Assembly: GCA_036336715.1 (NCBI GenBank)
Contig: JAYZFP010000134.1
Coordinates: 1-64,000, forward strand
DNA from: JABAAE01 sp036336715
Lineage (GTDB): Bacteria > Planctomycetota > Planctomycetia > Pirellulales > Pirellulaceae
Length of the DNA: 64,000 nt
Direction of reading: 5' to 3'
The translations under genes and the position numbers were made by a program. The notes under the pieces were generated by a model that saw only the letters and a list, made by a program, of their open reading frames with translations, was not told the DNA's origin and searched no databases. Below are positions 18,489 to 27,824 of this stretch, one piece after another. How positions within the stretch are numbered: position 1 is the first letter of the stretch; the number at the start of each line of letters is the position of its first letter.

Positions 18489-19052
18489 ATGCTTGCCAAG
18501 GAAATCAAAACCGGTTCCATTGTTGTGCACAACGGAGACCCAGTGGTCATCAATTCTCTCAAGGTGCAAACTCCCTCGGCCCGGGGCGCGGCCACACTTT
18601 ACGTGTTCCGCGGCAAAAACATCGTTACCCGGCAAAAGGTCGACATCAAGCTCAAGGGCACCGAGTCGTTGGAAGAAGCGGATTTCCAGTCCCGCGAAGT
18701 CAAACTCATGTATACCGATCAGGAGTCGGCCCACTTCCTGGACCAGGAGGACTACAACCAGTACTCTCTTTCCCTCGAGGATGTATCCGAAGAAATCTCC
18801 TACATCACTGAGGATCTCGAAGGCATGTCCGCGATGATCTATAACGATGAGTGTGTCGGTATCTCCCTGCCGGCGGCGGTGGTCCTGAAGATCACGCATT
18901 GTGACCCCGGCGTCAAAGGGAATTCGGCAACCAGTCGCACCAAGCCGGCCACCCTGGAAACCGGACTCGAAATCCAGGTACCGGAATACCTGAAAGAGGG
19001 CGAAACCGTTAAAGTGGATACCCGCACGGGTGAGTATCTTTCCCGGGCCTGA
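18489..19052 (+). CDS. yeiP: Elongation factor P-like protein YeiP (EfpL)
   Basis: 187 residues. The N-terminal KOW-like domain carries the YeiP-type loop TPSARGAATLYVFR with Arg32 at the tip where EF-P has a modified Lys; the C-terminal domain has the family's HCDPGVKGNSATSRTKPATLETG and IQVPEYLKEGE signatures, close to E. coli YeiP. EF-P family proteins bind the ribosome E/P site and relieve stalling; the YeiP/EfpL branch acts without a known Lys modification. No epmA/earP gene is nearby. It lies 16 nt after an unknown 157-residue ORF, probably co-transcribed. Not the housekeeping EF-P, which should lie elsewhere in the genome. Confidence 0.93.
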   Translation: MLAKEIKTGSIVVHNGDPVVINSLKVQTPSARGAATLYVFRGKNIVTRQKVDIKLKGTESLEEADFQSREVKLMYTDQESAHFLDQEDYNQYSLSLEDVSEEISYITEDLEGMSAMIYNDECVGISLPAAVVLKITHCDPGVKGNSATSRTKPATLETGLEIQVPEYLKEGETVKVDTRTGEYLSRA

Positions 19053-19406
19053 CCGGTTGGATCTTCAACCGTTACAAGGTGCCGCCGCCCGGTTGGAATT
19101 TTCTTGAGCTGAAGGTCTTGCGTAGACTGTTGGATCCGCGGTTGCATTCTACTCCGGGTGCCATGCCTGATTCCCGGAATCGATTTATCGGGGGGATTGT
19201 TTCAGGGAAAAGCTGCCAGCTGTTGCGGCTGGTTCCCCGGAGCTTCATCGAGTCCATGTCGCGATCGGGAGAAGTCATGCTGCGGCGCCCCGCAAGGATC
19301 CCTGCGTGCCCCTGTCAATAAATGTCCGTCAGAGATTCCCGATGAAGAAGCCCGATGAAGAAGCCCGGTGGAGATTCCATGCAGTGGATCTCAGGTACTC
19401 TGGGGC
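19053..19406. other. Intergenic spacer with two short perfect tandem duplications
   Basis: No credible gene. It contains a 13-bp unit (CGATGAAGAAGCC) twice at 19340-19365 and the start of a 16-bp duplication that enters the 3' end of the kinase gene. No obvious terminator hairpin for yeiP was found. Confidence 0.5.
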
Positions 19407-19423
19407 TCAGGTACTCTGGGGCT
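19392..19423. repeat. 16-bp tandem duplication at kinase gene 3' end
   Basis: CAGGTACTCTGGGGCT occurs twice in direct succession and overlaps the last codons and stop of the minus-strand kinase gene, so it may have changed that protein's final residues (QPQST). Confidence 0.85.
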
Positions 19424-20915
19424 GCTTGAACTTGGTGCCGATGATCTTGACCAGCTTTTGCCGCAATTCTCTTAATTTGAGTGGCATTTCAACGTGCATG
19501 CGATGTTCGCACAGTTTTGCCTTTTCAACGAAATGCTGTTGCTCTTCGTCGGTCAGCAGAATCGCCGGCATTCCGGCAGTTTCCTGGTTTTCGGCAAAGA
19601 AATTGAAAGCCTCCAGGGCTTCGCTGCCGATTTCACCGCAGCCAAAGATGACGCAGTGAGTCAGTGGTCCTCCCTCGAAATCCTCGTCATGGTTGACAAT
19701 TCTCTCGATGGCGCGGCGGGGGTTGGTAAAGACCAGCACACGGTAGCCGACGGTTTTCAAGCGTTCACGAAGATTGTTTTGCAGTTTCTGGTTGGTCTCG
19801 ATGACCATGACCGTAAATCCGGCACCCTCACGTCCCGGTTTTTTCCTCTCTTTTTGCAGGTCCATTTCGGCCTTGCTGGCGTCGTACTTGGCGAGGTCTC
19901 CTCCCCGAATCGCATCCCTCGTGATGGTGATCGCATCCAGCATCTCGGCAGGGGTCTGGAACCGGTCGGCCGGATTGGCGGCCATTGATCGGTGGATAAG
20001 TGTCACAATCCGGTGAGGCATGTTTGGATCGTGAGAGGTGACTGGAGTGACATCCTTGTAGCGGCCGACACTGAGTCGTTGCATCCGCTCCTTGGTTTCG
20101 AACAGCGGAGGGACACCGGTCACCATGTGGTAGATCATGCAACCGAGGAAAAAAATATCACTCCGCTTGTCGTCCCGACGGACTCCGGTTGCCCTTTCCA
20201 GCCCGGCGTAGTCAATGGAGCGTGGATTGGCACCATCCTGTTCACTGTCCTCTCCTTCGATGGTGGCCAGTCCGAAATCCACCAGGGTAGCCTTGCCCGT
20301 GCTGGCAAGCAGAACATTGGACAGTTTCAGGTCGCGGTGAGTGACCCCTCTTTTGAATGCGTAATCGAGACCGGAGCAGAGGTCGAAGGCAATATCGAGG
20401 GCGACGTCAATCTTTAGCTTTTGGTGCACGCGCACATAGTCCCTCAGGTTCTGGCCTTCGATAAAGTCCATCACCATGTAGAGTCGGTTCCGCTCTCTTT
20501 CGACTTCGTAGATGGGAACGATGTTGTCATGTCGCAACGTGATCACCATTTTGGCTTCACGAAGAAACTGTTCGGTTGTGGAAACGTCGTTGGTGTAACG
20601 GCTTCTGAGTACCTTGACGGCCTTCATCTCGCCCGTCTCAACGTTGGTGGCCCGGTAAACACGAGCAAATGTACCTGCTCCGACCAGGTACATGACCTTG
20701 TAGGGTCCATAGAAATAACCAACCTTGTGACCCTCCTTGGCTCTTTCAATTTGCCAATTCGTCACCTTGCCGGATCGTAGTGCTGCCCCAACGAACTCCG
20801 AGAGCGAGACATCACGTGAACCGAGGTCGGCAAAGATTGCGTCGATTTCGCGAGGTTCCAGCAGGCCAACGTTGTAGAGGCGTTGCCCAAGCTTTTCGGG
20901 TGTGATTTCTGCCAT
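19407..20915 (-). CDS. Ser/Thr protein kinase with C-terminal degenerate receiver-like domain
   Basis: 502 residues. Residues 1-65 form a small helical module (GLLEPREID..., LRSGKVTNWQIERAKEG) that also precedes the kinase at 36209. The Hanks kinase follows: GAGTFARVYRA loop, AVKVL Lys, HRDLKLSN catalytic loop, DFGLA; the activation end reads DYAGLERA instead of a normal APE. After a basic Lys/Glu linker (~350-370) comes an alpha/beta domain (FTVMVIETNQKLQNNLRERLKTVGYRVLVF...) shaped like a response-regulator receiver, but the strand where the phospho-Asp is expected reads CVIFGCGE, so it probably cannot be phosphorylated in the usual way. Cytoplasmic, no membrane helix. Likely a signal integrator; targets unknown. 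Confidence 0.88.
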   Translation of the reverse strand: MAEITPEKLGQRLYNVGLLEPREIDAIFADLGSRDVSLSEFVGAALRSGKVTNWQIERAKEGHKVGYFYGPYKVMYLVGAGTFARVYRATNVETGEMKAVKVLRSRYTNDVSTTEQFLREAKMVITLRHDNIVPIYEVERERNRLYMVMDFIEGQNLRDYVRVHQKLKIDVALDIAFDLCSGLDYAFKRGVTHRDLKLSNVLLASTGKATLVDFGLATIEGEDSEQDGANPRSIDYAGLERATGVRRDDKRSDIFFLGCMIYHMVTGVPPLFETKERMQRLSVGRYKDVTPVTSHDPNMPHRIVTLIHRSMAANPADRFQTPAEMLDAITITRDAIRGGDLAKYDASKAEMDLQKERKKPGREGAGFTVMVIETNQKLQNNLRERLKTVGYRVLVFTNPRRAIERIVNHDEDFEGGPLTHCVIFGCGEIGSEALEAFNFFAENQETAGMPAILLTDEEQQHFVEKAKLCEHRMHVEMPLKLRELRQKLVKIIGTKFKQPQST

Positions 20916-21122
20916 TAGCGGTGTGGGTCCAGTAGCTGTAGCGGCCAGACAAGACTACAGGTGGTTGCTGAATCAAAACGGAAAGGGGCTCTTTCTATCC
21001 TATTCACTGGATTGGAATTCAGCAAACTGAACCCCTGCCGGGCAAAGCAAAAAAAACTACTTTTTCCGGGTTTTGGGGCATGGAAGGGATTTGCAGGTTG
21101 TAGCCGGATGGACAACGCCGCC

Positions 21123-21164
21123 AAAAAAACAGACGGCAAAGCCGGGGCAGTGACTTTGCCGTCT
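21123..21164 (-). terminator. Rho-independent terminator of the small coiled-coil gene
   Basis: An 11-bp perfect stem (AGACGGCAAAG / CTTTGCCGTCT) with a 12-nt loop, followed on the minus strand by a run of seven T, located 28 nt beyond the stop of the 21192-21485 gene. Confidence 0.85.
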
Positions 21165-21191
21165 GACGGAGAGAGGTACTTCGTACTTGGA

Positions 21192-21485
21192 CTATTCGTT
21201 TTCCAGGTTGTCCTTGTAGGCATCCCGTTCCCGACGTGTTGCCTCGAGATCGAAAACAAGGTATTTCATATCAAGCCGCAATTGGCTGAGGGCCTCTTGA
21301 ACCAGCGACAGGATTCTTCTTCGCCGTTTTGTATTGACCGACATTCGGTCCACAAAGGGCTTAAGGGCCATCTGTTGGTCTGCCGGGATTGCCTGGATCG
21401 CGTTGATCAGATCCAGGACATCTTTGGGGAGTTCTTCCTGCTTGGGTTTGGAGATGGAGGAGTTGGTTTCTGAATTGTGGCTCAT
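21192..21485 (-). CDS. Small conserved-looking helical protein
   Basis: 97 residues from ATG 21485 (preceded by GAGAA); the frame extends to 21557 without good support. After a Ser/Asn/Lys-rich tail, the protein is largely helical and charged: DVLDLINAIQAIPADQQ, PFVDRMSVNTKRRRRIL and a C-terminal helix LRLDMKYLVFDLEATRRERD likely to form a coiled coil. No signal peptide. Function unknown; the basic patch KRRRR could contact nucleic acid. It has its own strong terminator, and lies between the kinase gene and a divergent secreted protein gene. Confidence 0.7.
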   Translation of the reverse strand: MSHNSETNSSISKPKQEELPKDVLDLINAIQAIPADQQMALKPFVDRMSVNTKRRRRILSLVQEALSQLRLDMKYLVFDLEATRRERDAYKDNLENE

Positions 21486-21790
21486 CAGTTCTCTCGAATT
21501 TTGGTGCTTTGCTCCGCGATGTTTTCTGACAGGAACTAAAAGCACGAGAGGTGCCAAACTTGTTTTATCCGGGAGTGATTGCGCCTAAGTTGTTTTGCTG
21601 ATTCACTTTATGTTTTTTTTGTTGTGTGGTGCCAAAACGCATCGTGTTGAAATATGGCGACACCATTGATCTGGTGATTTGCCCCAAATGCTGCTATTTA
21701 AACCATTTACGTCGATTTGATTCAAAAAGTGCTCATGATGCTTCCTGGAAACATGAGAGCTTAATAAATGGGATAGGCTGATCTTTGAAG
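21486..21790. other. Divergent promoter spacer, AT-rich
   Basis: About 300 bp separating the small helical gene (minus) from the large secreted-protein gene (plus). It is noticeably richer in A/T than its flanks and contains T runs; no gene or clear operator was seen. Confidence 0.4.
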
Positions 21791-24535
21791 ATGATTTTCC
21801 GCAACTCGAATGTTTTTTGCATCTTCATTGCTTGTCATTTGCTTTGCTGCAATCTCCTTTCCGCGGATGACTCGCGGACTGTCGAACAGTTTGAAGGGAT
21901 TGAACCTTCGTGGAACCTGCGGGCAAACCAGGGTAGCCTTTCGGTTCACTCGCATCAGCGAACCCGGCTGGAGAGAAGATCCGGGCGGCAATCGGAGAGC
22001 CTGTTTTTCCGAACGGGAACGCACGTCGGTACCCAGCTCGTGCATTCAATGCAACAGGCGCAGTTGATCCGCGATTTTTGTCCATCAGTCTGGATCAAGT
22101 CCAACCACGATCACCTGGTTTTCAGCGTTCGGGTCGTTTTACCAAATACTGGCAACCCACTTGGCGAAGGACCCCTCAAAGTTCTCGTCAACCTTGATCG
22201 TTCTGCAGAAGTTAACCGGTGGGAGCAACTGGGTTGCCGGAAAGGTGATTTGATTCGGAGATTCAACGCCCGGTTGAGAAGCATCCAATTCAAATTTCGT
22301 GATCTGAAAATTGACTCCGGCGATGCCTATTGCGATCTTTTGGTCTTAAGCGGATTCAGAAAACCGGACACCGAGTATCAGCTTTGGATCGATGATATTG
22401 CTGTTACCGGTTTTCTGCCGGCTCGAATCGCCCGTCGGGAGCAGGGAAGCCAGCAGGCTCCGGTGCGTAATCCAACACGGGTCGCCATTGAGGGATCCTG
22501 CTGGACGATTGCAGGGAAGCCCTTTTTCATTCGCGCGGTGGAACACAATGGTGAATCCTTCGCTTTTCTCAGGCAGTTGGGTTTCAATTCAGTTCTGCTG
22601 AAGCGCCATCCCACTTTGCGGGAACTTGAGCAGGCGCAACAGTACCAGTTGTGGATTCTCTGTCCGCCGATTTCCAGAGGGCCGACCACCGATTCACTAC
22701 TTTCTTCCCGAAATATCGAGATGGTGCTGGCCTGGAATCTTGGTTGCGATCTCACCTCGAATGATCTGGATCTGGCTCAGGCCCAGGTCGACGCTTTGGA
22801 GTCGGTCGAGGACCTCATTGACCGCCCGGTGTTCTGTCACGCTCATTTTCCGATTGACCGGTTTGCCAGGCTTGTCGATTTTCAACGTTTCCGCAGTGCG
22901 ACCTGGGGAACCTCGTTTGATCTGCAACGCTACCGCAGGTACCTTGAGCAGAGCAGGGCAGTGGGGCGCCCTTTTCTGGTCGACATTCAGACCTGTCTGC
23001 CGGCAAAAATAGTCGAGCAATCCGTGGCGCTGGATTCGGTTCTGCCAGGCGGGATGCAAACATCCACATGTCTGGATGCGAACCAGATCGAGTCGTTGAT
23101 CTTTGAGTCTCTGCGGTGTGGTGCCCGGGGATTTGTCTTTGAATCAAGGAGTAACCTGGAAGAACCTGCCCGGGAAAGCGCCTGGCTGGCTCCCGTGTTT
23201 CGGGTCATCAACAGGAAACTTGTCCAGATCGATCCCTGGATTTCAGGGGGCAGTCTTTCTTCAGCGGACAGTGGCCATGCCGTTTCCATCTCCTTTGATC
23301 TGCCCCGCAGCCAGTTGACCTGTGCCCGGTCAACGGGCAAGCACACTCCAAGGAAACGGTCCAGGACGCTGGCCCTCGAAACCAGCCAGAAATCCCCGCG
23401 TGTTTACCGGGTAACCGGACGGGGTATCTCGCCCGTCAATCACCAGACGCGTATTGGCAAGCTGCTGATTGACCTTGATGGTCAATCCGGATTTGAACGA
23501 TTCGTGGTTTCGGAGGACTCGCTTTCCTTTCGCTACATTCTTCAAAGCACTGCCCGGTTCGAAAACGAGGGTAACTTACTGGATGATGAATTGAAAATTC
23601 TGCAGAATTCCTACCGGCGATTGCAGTCGCTGATCGAGGTCGTTTCGGAGAACCAGGTCAGCAGTCCAGCCACGTTTGTTGCCCTGTCCGAGATCCGGAA
23701 GATGATCGAGGTTGCGCAGACGTTCCTGAATAGAAACCAGGTTGCGACGACGGAGACGTTGCTGAGAAAAATCGGACGAAAAATAGACGCCACTCTCGGA
23801 GTGATTGAGCTGGAACTGCAGGCAAGCCGGAGGCTGATTTCTTCACCCTTCAATTCGGATTTTTCGCAGTTGGCCAACTATGTCATGCTCGAACGTAGTT
23901 TGAAGCGGAGTCGTTGGTCGGGAAACCGTTTGCCGGGTGGCGCGTTTTCGACGCTGGGGCAGCTTTCCCGCTCCGGGTGGCTGCAACACCTGAACGATTC
24001 CAGTGAGGTCGAAGCAACCGTGATGCTGGTGGGTGCGGAAAACGGTACGGGTCGCTTGATTCAGCCCGGGGGCAAATCGCTGCAAATCCAGACCTGGGAC
24101 AGTGCCGATGATCAGCGTTTGATTGAGGTCACGCCGGTTTGGTTGACTTCGCCCCTGGCTCCTGTTGAGAGGGGGCAGGTGATCCGGGTGGACGGCTACG
24201 TGAGGATTGACGAGGAAATCGCCAGAACGCGTGACGGCTTCATGGTGATGGACACCATCGGCGGGCCAGAATTGGCTTCCCGGTTCTACAAAACAGATGG
24301 CTGGCAATACTTTGCACTGGAACGAATCGTCCCTGAAAATATGGATTTCGGCCTCGTGCTGGCCCAGACAGGGTTGGGACAGGTGCAGGTCTCCAGCCTG
24401 CAGGTTCGCGTCTGCAGAATTGCCGCCCCTGCATCGAACCCTGCCGCCCCTGCATCGAACCCTACAGGGGAGGTGTCCGGGGCAGTTAGCCCGCAAGGCC
24501 ACCATTCTCCAAATCAATCTCCGGATCTAAAATAA
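21791..24535 (+). CDS. Large secreted protein of unknown function
   Basis: 914 residues from ATG 21791 (a TTG two codons earlier is also open). A signal peptide (VFCIFIACHLLCCNLLSA) is followed by a jelly-roll-like N-terminal domain (~40-210) with YQLWIDDIAVTGF, typical of carbohydrate-binding beta-sandwiches. A middle domain begins VAIEGSCWTIAGKPFFIRAVEHNGESFAFLRQLGFNSVLL, which resembles the start of a glycoside-hydrolase-like (beta/alpha) barrel. A coiled region (~600-690) and a second beta domain follow. Catalytic acids are not obvious. The C-terminus is Pro/Ser-rich and holds a 7-residue duplication. Annotated in related planctomycetes only as hypothetical, as far as I recall. Cell-surface polysaccharide binding is a guess. 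Confidence 0.7.
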   Translation: MIFRNSNVFCIFIACHLLCCNLLSADDSRTVEQFEGIEPSWNLRANQGSLSVHSHQRTRLERRSGRQSESLFFRTGTHVGTQLVHSMQQAQLIRDFCPSVWIKSNHDHLVFSVRVVLPNTGNPLGEGPLKVLVNLDRSAEVNRWEQLGCRKGDLIRRFNARLRSIQFKFRDLKIDSGDAYCDLLVLSGFRKPDTEYQLWIDDIAVTGFLPARIARREQGSQQAPVRNPTRVAIEGSCWTIAGKPFFIRAVEHNGESFAFLRQLGFNSVLLKRHPTLRELEQAQQYQLWILCPPISRGPTTDSLLSSRNIEMVLAWNLGCDLTSNDLDLAQAQVDALESVEDLIDRPVFCHAHFPIDRFARLVDFQRFRSATWGTSFDLQRYRRYLEQSRAVGRPFLVDIQTCLPAKIVEQSVALDSVLPGGMQTSTCLDANQIESLIFESLRCGARGFVFESRSNLEEPARESAWLAPVFRVINRKLVQIDPWISGGSLSSADSGHAVSISFDLPRSQLTCARSTGKHTPRKRSRTLALETSQKSPRVYRVTGRGISPVNHQTRIGKLLIDLDGQSGFERFVVSEDSLSFRYILQSTARFENEGNLLDDELKILQNSYRRLQSLIEVVSENQVSSPATFVALSEIRKMIEVAQTFLNRNQVATTETLLRKIGRKIDATLGVIELELQASRRLISSPFNSDFSQLANYVMLERSLKRSRWSGNRLPGGAFSTLGQLSRSGWLQHLNDSSEVEATVMLVGAENGTGRLIQPGGKSLQIQTWDSADDQRLIEVTPVWLTSPLAPVERGQVIRVDGYVRIDEEIARTRDGFMVMDTIGGPELASRFYKTDGWQYFALERIVPENMDFGLVLAQTGLGQVQVSSLQVRVCRIAAPASNPAAPASNPTGEVSGAVSPQGHHSPNQSPDLK
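24421..24462. repeat. In-frame 21-bp tandem duplication
   Basis: A 21-bp unit is repeated twice perfectly and encodes AAPASNP twice at the C-terminus of the secreted protein. The length is a multiple of three, so the frame is kept. Confidence 0.9.
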
Positions 24536-24578
24536 AGCTGTTGGTTGCCCGGAACAGCAGAGGGTAATCGAAGCAAAA

Positions 24579-25436
24579 ATGCGCGCGAATGGATCCATGA
24601 TCGGACGACTGACAACTTGGTGGTGTTTTTTCCGGATTTCAATCGAGGAAAGATTGGTCTACCGGGGAGATTTTGCCCTCGGAACCCTGATGCGATTTCT
24701 CCCGATCGTGACCCAGGTTTTTCTCTGGTTCGCCATTTTCGAGACGATCAAGGTTACCGGAAAGTCGGGGGATATTGCCGGTTACGGTTACCACGATATG
24801 GTGGCCTATTACCTGTTGGCCATGATCAGTCGTGCATTTTCCAGCATGCCGGGCCTGACCGGCGGGATTGCTCGCCAGATACAGAACGGCGAGGTGAAAA
24901 AATTTCTCATTCAGCCGGTGGACATGCTGGGTTGCCTGTTGGCTCAGCGGATTGCACACAAGCTCGTTTACTACCTGATAGCGATGCTTCCCTTTTCACT
25001 CGTGTTTTTTCTCTGCCGCGGATTTTTTGATTCGGGCTGGCCATCCACGGAGGTTTTACTGGCTTACGTGCTCAGCCTGGTGATGGGGTTTCTGCTCGGC
25101 TTTTTCATTGAGGCCTGTATTGGGCTGATTGGATTCTGGTGGCTGGAAGTTACCTCGATCACCTTTGTTTACATGTTGCTCAATTTTTTTCTTTCCGGGC
25201 ACATGTTCCCGCTCGATCTGTTGCCGACAGAACCTGTCAATTGGCAGGCGGTGGTTCATTTTTCCCCCCTCAAGTACCTGGCTTATTTTCCGGCAGCCAT
25301 CTTTCTGGGAAAAATTCCACGTGACCAACTTTGGATGGAGTTGGAGATCGAGGCCGCCTGGTTGGTTGGGTTTGTGATTCTCGCCCGCGTGCTCTGGGGG
25401 CGGGGGGTGAAAAGGTACAGCGGCTTTGGAGGATGA
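24579..25436 (+). CDS. ABC-2 type transporter permease (DUF990/ABC2_membrane_6 type), first of a split pair
   Basis: 285 residues with six predicted membrane segments. RISIEERLVYRGDFALGTLMRFLP at the start, GGIARQIQNGEVKKFLIQPVDML after the second helix and the late HFSPLKYLAYFPAAIFLGKI are typical of the ABC-2 permeases that occur as two adjacent permease genes with an ATPase. The matching second permease lies at 33119, some 7.7 kb away, and no ATP-binding subunit is in the window. Start ATG 24579 is followed by an in-frame ATG at 24597. The exported substrate is unknown. About 40 nt after the secreted-protein gene, same strand. Confidence 0.83.
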   Translation: MRANGSMIGRLTTWWCFFRISIEERLVYRGDFALGTLMRFLPIVTQVFLWFAIFETIKVTGKSGDIAGYGYHDMVAYYLLAMISRAFSSMPGLTGGIARQIQNGEVKKFLIQPVDMLGCLLAQRIAHKLVYYLIAMLPFSLVFFLCRGFFDSGWPSTEVLLAYVLSLVMGFLLGFFIEACIGLIGFWWLEVTSITFVYMLLNFFLSGHMFPLDLLPTEPVNWQAVVHFSPLKYLAYFPAAIFLGKIPRDQLWMELEIEAAWLVGFVILARVLWGRGVKRYSGFGG

Positions 25437-25744
25437 CGGGTCGGAGTTGTCCGTTCCAGGTATTTGCCCCCCTCTGGAAAATTCAGCCAGCCGTCAGGAT
25501 TTGCAAAATCCATTTACAGGCAAACAGCCTGTATCCGGGTAAATCACTTCTGCAATTCTCCGGGTGCCTGACCCTGACGCGACAGTTCCAACCTGTTGCA
25601 AAGCCAATGCCCGGGAACACGAGGAACTGAATGGGCCGAACGATCGGGGGTGAATGGTCGGGAGTGAATGGTCGGGGGCCGCAAGAAAGAGGGACACCAA
25701 TCTTGAAGCATGCTTCGCAATGGCGGCTTTCTTTTTGCGTTGCG
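25437..25744. other. Intergenic spacer with a 14-bp imperfect tandem repeat
   Basis: No credible gene. TGAATGGTCGGGAG and TGAATGGTCGGGGG lie head-to-tail at 25651-25678. The region separates the converging permease (plus) and peptidase (minus) genes; no classical terminator with a T run was found. Confidence 0.5.
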
Positions 25745-27616
25745 TCAGGGTTGGGAGGTCGCTTTCCGGTAGGCTTCCTGCCCGCCCACAACGGGAATTT
25801 GAAGGTGAGTCGCGTCGATGTCGAGTTTCAGTTCGGTGCCCGGTTTGGGCCAGAGGGTGAAATCCCGATCACTGGAAAAGATCATCAGGCCAATCTGTTG
25901 TCCCTGGCGAATGACCTGGTCATCAGGCTGCAGGTCAAACTCCATTTCGTAAAAACGGCCTGGTTCCAGTGGTTCGCTCTCATGGATTGACTGGTGGTTC
26001 TGGGGATCTGCCCAGCCCCGGGTGATCAGGTTGTCAGTGATTTTTCTTGACTCACCATCCCAGGGAAGGGAGACCAGCCAGACAGAGAGATTCGCAGCGG
26101 GCCTGTTGCTGGAGAGCTTGATCTTGATCCTGGCCGTTCCCGACAGGTGGACGGGTTGGTTGAACCGGGGCGTCAGGAACAGGAGTCGGTGCTGCGATTT
26201 CTTTGCCTGTGCCAGAGTGTAACCATTGATGGAAGCATCATCGGTGATCATCCCAAAACCCTGGTTTTGCTGAAGGCGGGTATCGAGTCGTCCGACGCTG
26301 TCCTTGGGGCTGGTCAGGTGCAATTTGACCGGTTGGGCATCCGGATGGGGGTATTCCGCGTAGGGCGTTGGCTCGGTCCGACGATCGTCTTCGCGAACGA
26401 CCCATGACTTTGGGTCCTTTTCGACACCGTTCTGAATTCCATACAGGTAGCGGGTGAACCATCGATTCATCATCTTTCGTGGCGGTTCGCCACCATGCCC
26501 TCCCTGGTGGAAGTAGGCCTGGCAGGGAACTCCCTGCTTTTTGAGGGCTTCGTAGATGCGAACACTGTGCTCAGGCATCACGTTCCAGTCGTTGAAGGCA
26601 TGTGCCATCAAGGTGGCCGCCTTGAGGGGTTTCATCCGGTTCAGGTAGTCCCGTTTGCGCCAGAAATCGTTGTAGTCACCACTGACCCGATCGAAGCCCT
26701 CCAGCATGATCTTGTCCCGGATCTCGCAATCGCAGTACTCGCGGCGATCAGGGTTGCCGCTGTGAATAAAGTCGTAGAGGACGTCTATGTCTTCACCAAT
26801 CCAGCCTCCTGGATGGCGTACCAGTCCGTTGGAGCGGTAATAGTGGTAATAGGAGGTGTTGGGAGCAATCGGGATGATTGCCTTCAGGCCCTCCACCCCG
26901 GTTGTGGCTGCCGCAAGGGGAATGGTGCCATTGTAGGAGGTGCCTGTCATGCCCACGCTTCCAGTGCACCAGTCCGCTTTGACCTCCTCGTTGCCATCGA
27001 CAGTAGTGTATCCTCGTGCCCTGCCACAGAGCCAGTCGATGACCGCTTTGGGCGAGAGGGCTTCGGGGTCATCGCCGACCGTCGGGCAGCCCTGCGAGAG
27101 ACCGGTGCCTGGGGCCTCGGAATGGACAACAGCGAATCCACGGGGGACCCAGGTCCTGGACTGGGACCGGGAAATCGTGGGACTGGTATTCTTGGGGATG
27201 ATGACCGGAGGGTTGGTCCGCTTCGGCGGTTCAGCCCCCAGTTCCTGGGACGGATTCCAGAAGTATTTCCGGTCGCTGGAGCTGACGCCCGCGAAATAGG
27301 GACTGGATTCATAAATGACCGGAACCTTCAGGCCCTCGGTTTCGGTTTGTTTTTGTCGGGTCACCGAAACGTGCACCCGGTCCTTTTTTCCATCTCCATC
27401 GGAGTCGAATTCCGTAACCACCCACAGGTCGTGCCGAATCCACTCCTTGGGATCCTTGAAAGCTTCCACGATTTGGGCCTCACCGTCCTTGAAGACAGGT
27501 TTGGCTTTTTCGGCCTGTGCGGCACTCTGTTGGGATCGCTTTTCATCCTGACCCGTGGTGGATTGGGTCCAGAAAGCCAGCCATGCCAGGAGAAAAAAAT
27601 AGGTTGAAAGTTTCAT
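25745..27616 (-). CDS. Secreted CocE/NonD family hydrolase (Xaa-Pro dipeptidyl-peptidase-like)
   Basis: 623 residues from ATG 27616, whose product starts with a signal peptide (YFFLLAWLAFWTQSTTG). The alpha/beta hydrolase core resembles PepX/CocE: RHDLWVVTEFDSDGDGKKDRVHV, VPVIYESSPYFAG, the nucleophile elbow GMTGTSYNGTI (Ser ~226), the Asp region AHAFNDWNVMPEH and the His in FHQGGHGGEP. A C-terminal jelly-roll domain (~430-623) completes the family architecture. Likely a serine exopeptidase that releases X-Pro dipeptides, or an esterase. The longer open frame to 27946 adds a Pro/Arg-rich non-conserved stretch and was rejected. Confidence 0.87.
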   Translation of the reverse strand: MKLSTYFFLLAWLAFWTQSTTGQDEKRSQQSAAQAEKAKPVFKDGEAQIVEAFKDPKEWIRHDLWVVTEFDSDGDGKKDRVHVSVTRQKQTETEGLKVPVIYESSPYFAGVSSSDRKYFWNPSQELGAEPPKRTNPPVIIPKNTSPTISRSQSRTWVPRGFAVVHSEAPGTGLSQGCPTVGDDPEALSPKAVIDWLCGRARGYTTVDGNEEVKADWCTGSVGMTGTSYNGTIPLAAATTGVEGLKAIIPIAPNTSYYHYYRSNGLVRHPGGWIGEDIDVLYDFIHSGNPDRREYCDCEIRDKIMLEGFDRVSGDYNDFWRKRDYLNRMKPLKAATLMAHAFNDWNVMPEHSVRIYEALKKQGVPCQAYFHQGGHGGEPPRKMMNRWFTRYLYGIQNGVEKDPKSWVVREDDRRTEPTPYAEYPHPDAQPVKLHLTSPKDSVGRLDTRLQQNQGFGMITDDASINGYTLAQAKKSQHRLLFLTPRFNQPVHLSGTARIKIKLSSNRPAANLSVWLVSLPWDGESRKITDNLITRGWADPQNHQSIHESEPLEPGRFYEMEFDLQPDDQVIRQGQQIGLMIFSSDRDFTLWPKPGTELKLDIDATHLQIPVVGGQEAYRKATSQP

Positions 27617-27824
27617 TCTGCTCGAACTGTTCGGGTTGCGATCGGGTAAAAGCGGTGCGGTGCGTTCCGGGCCCGGTCCTAACGGTCGGAAACATTGCCA
27701 CCAGCCGGGTGGAATTACAGCCGGGGCGCGGCTATCGCTCACTCTAACACCGCAGCCGGAGTGACTCAACAACCGCCAGGCACGGTCCGGCCACCGATTG
27801 CCGTTGCACCGCAGGTGAGCGACC

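Noticed and set aside
26495..27607. 370-residue plus-strand open frame
   Set aside because: Lies entirely antisense to the CocE/PepX peptidase; the peptidase has the recognisable domains.
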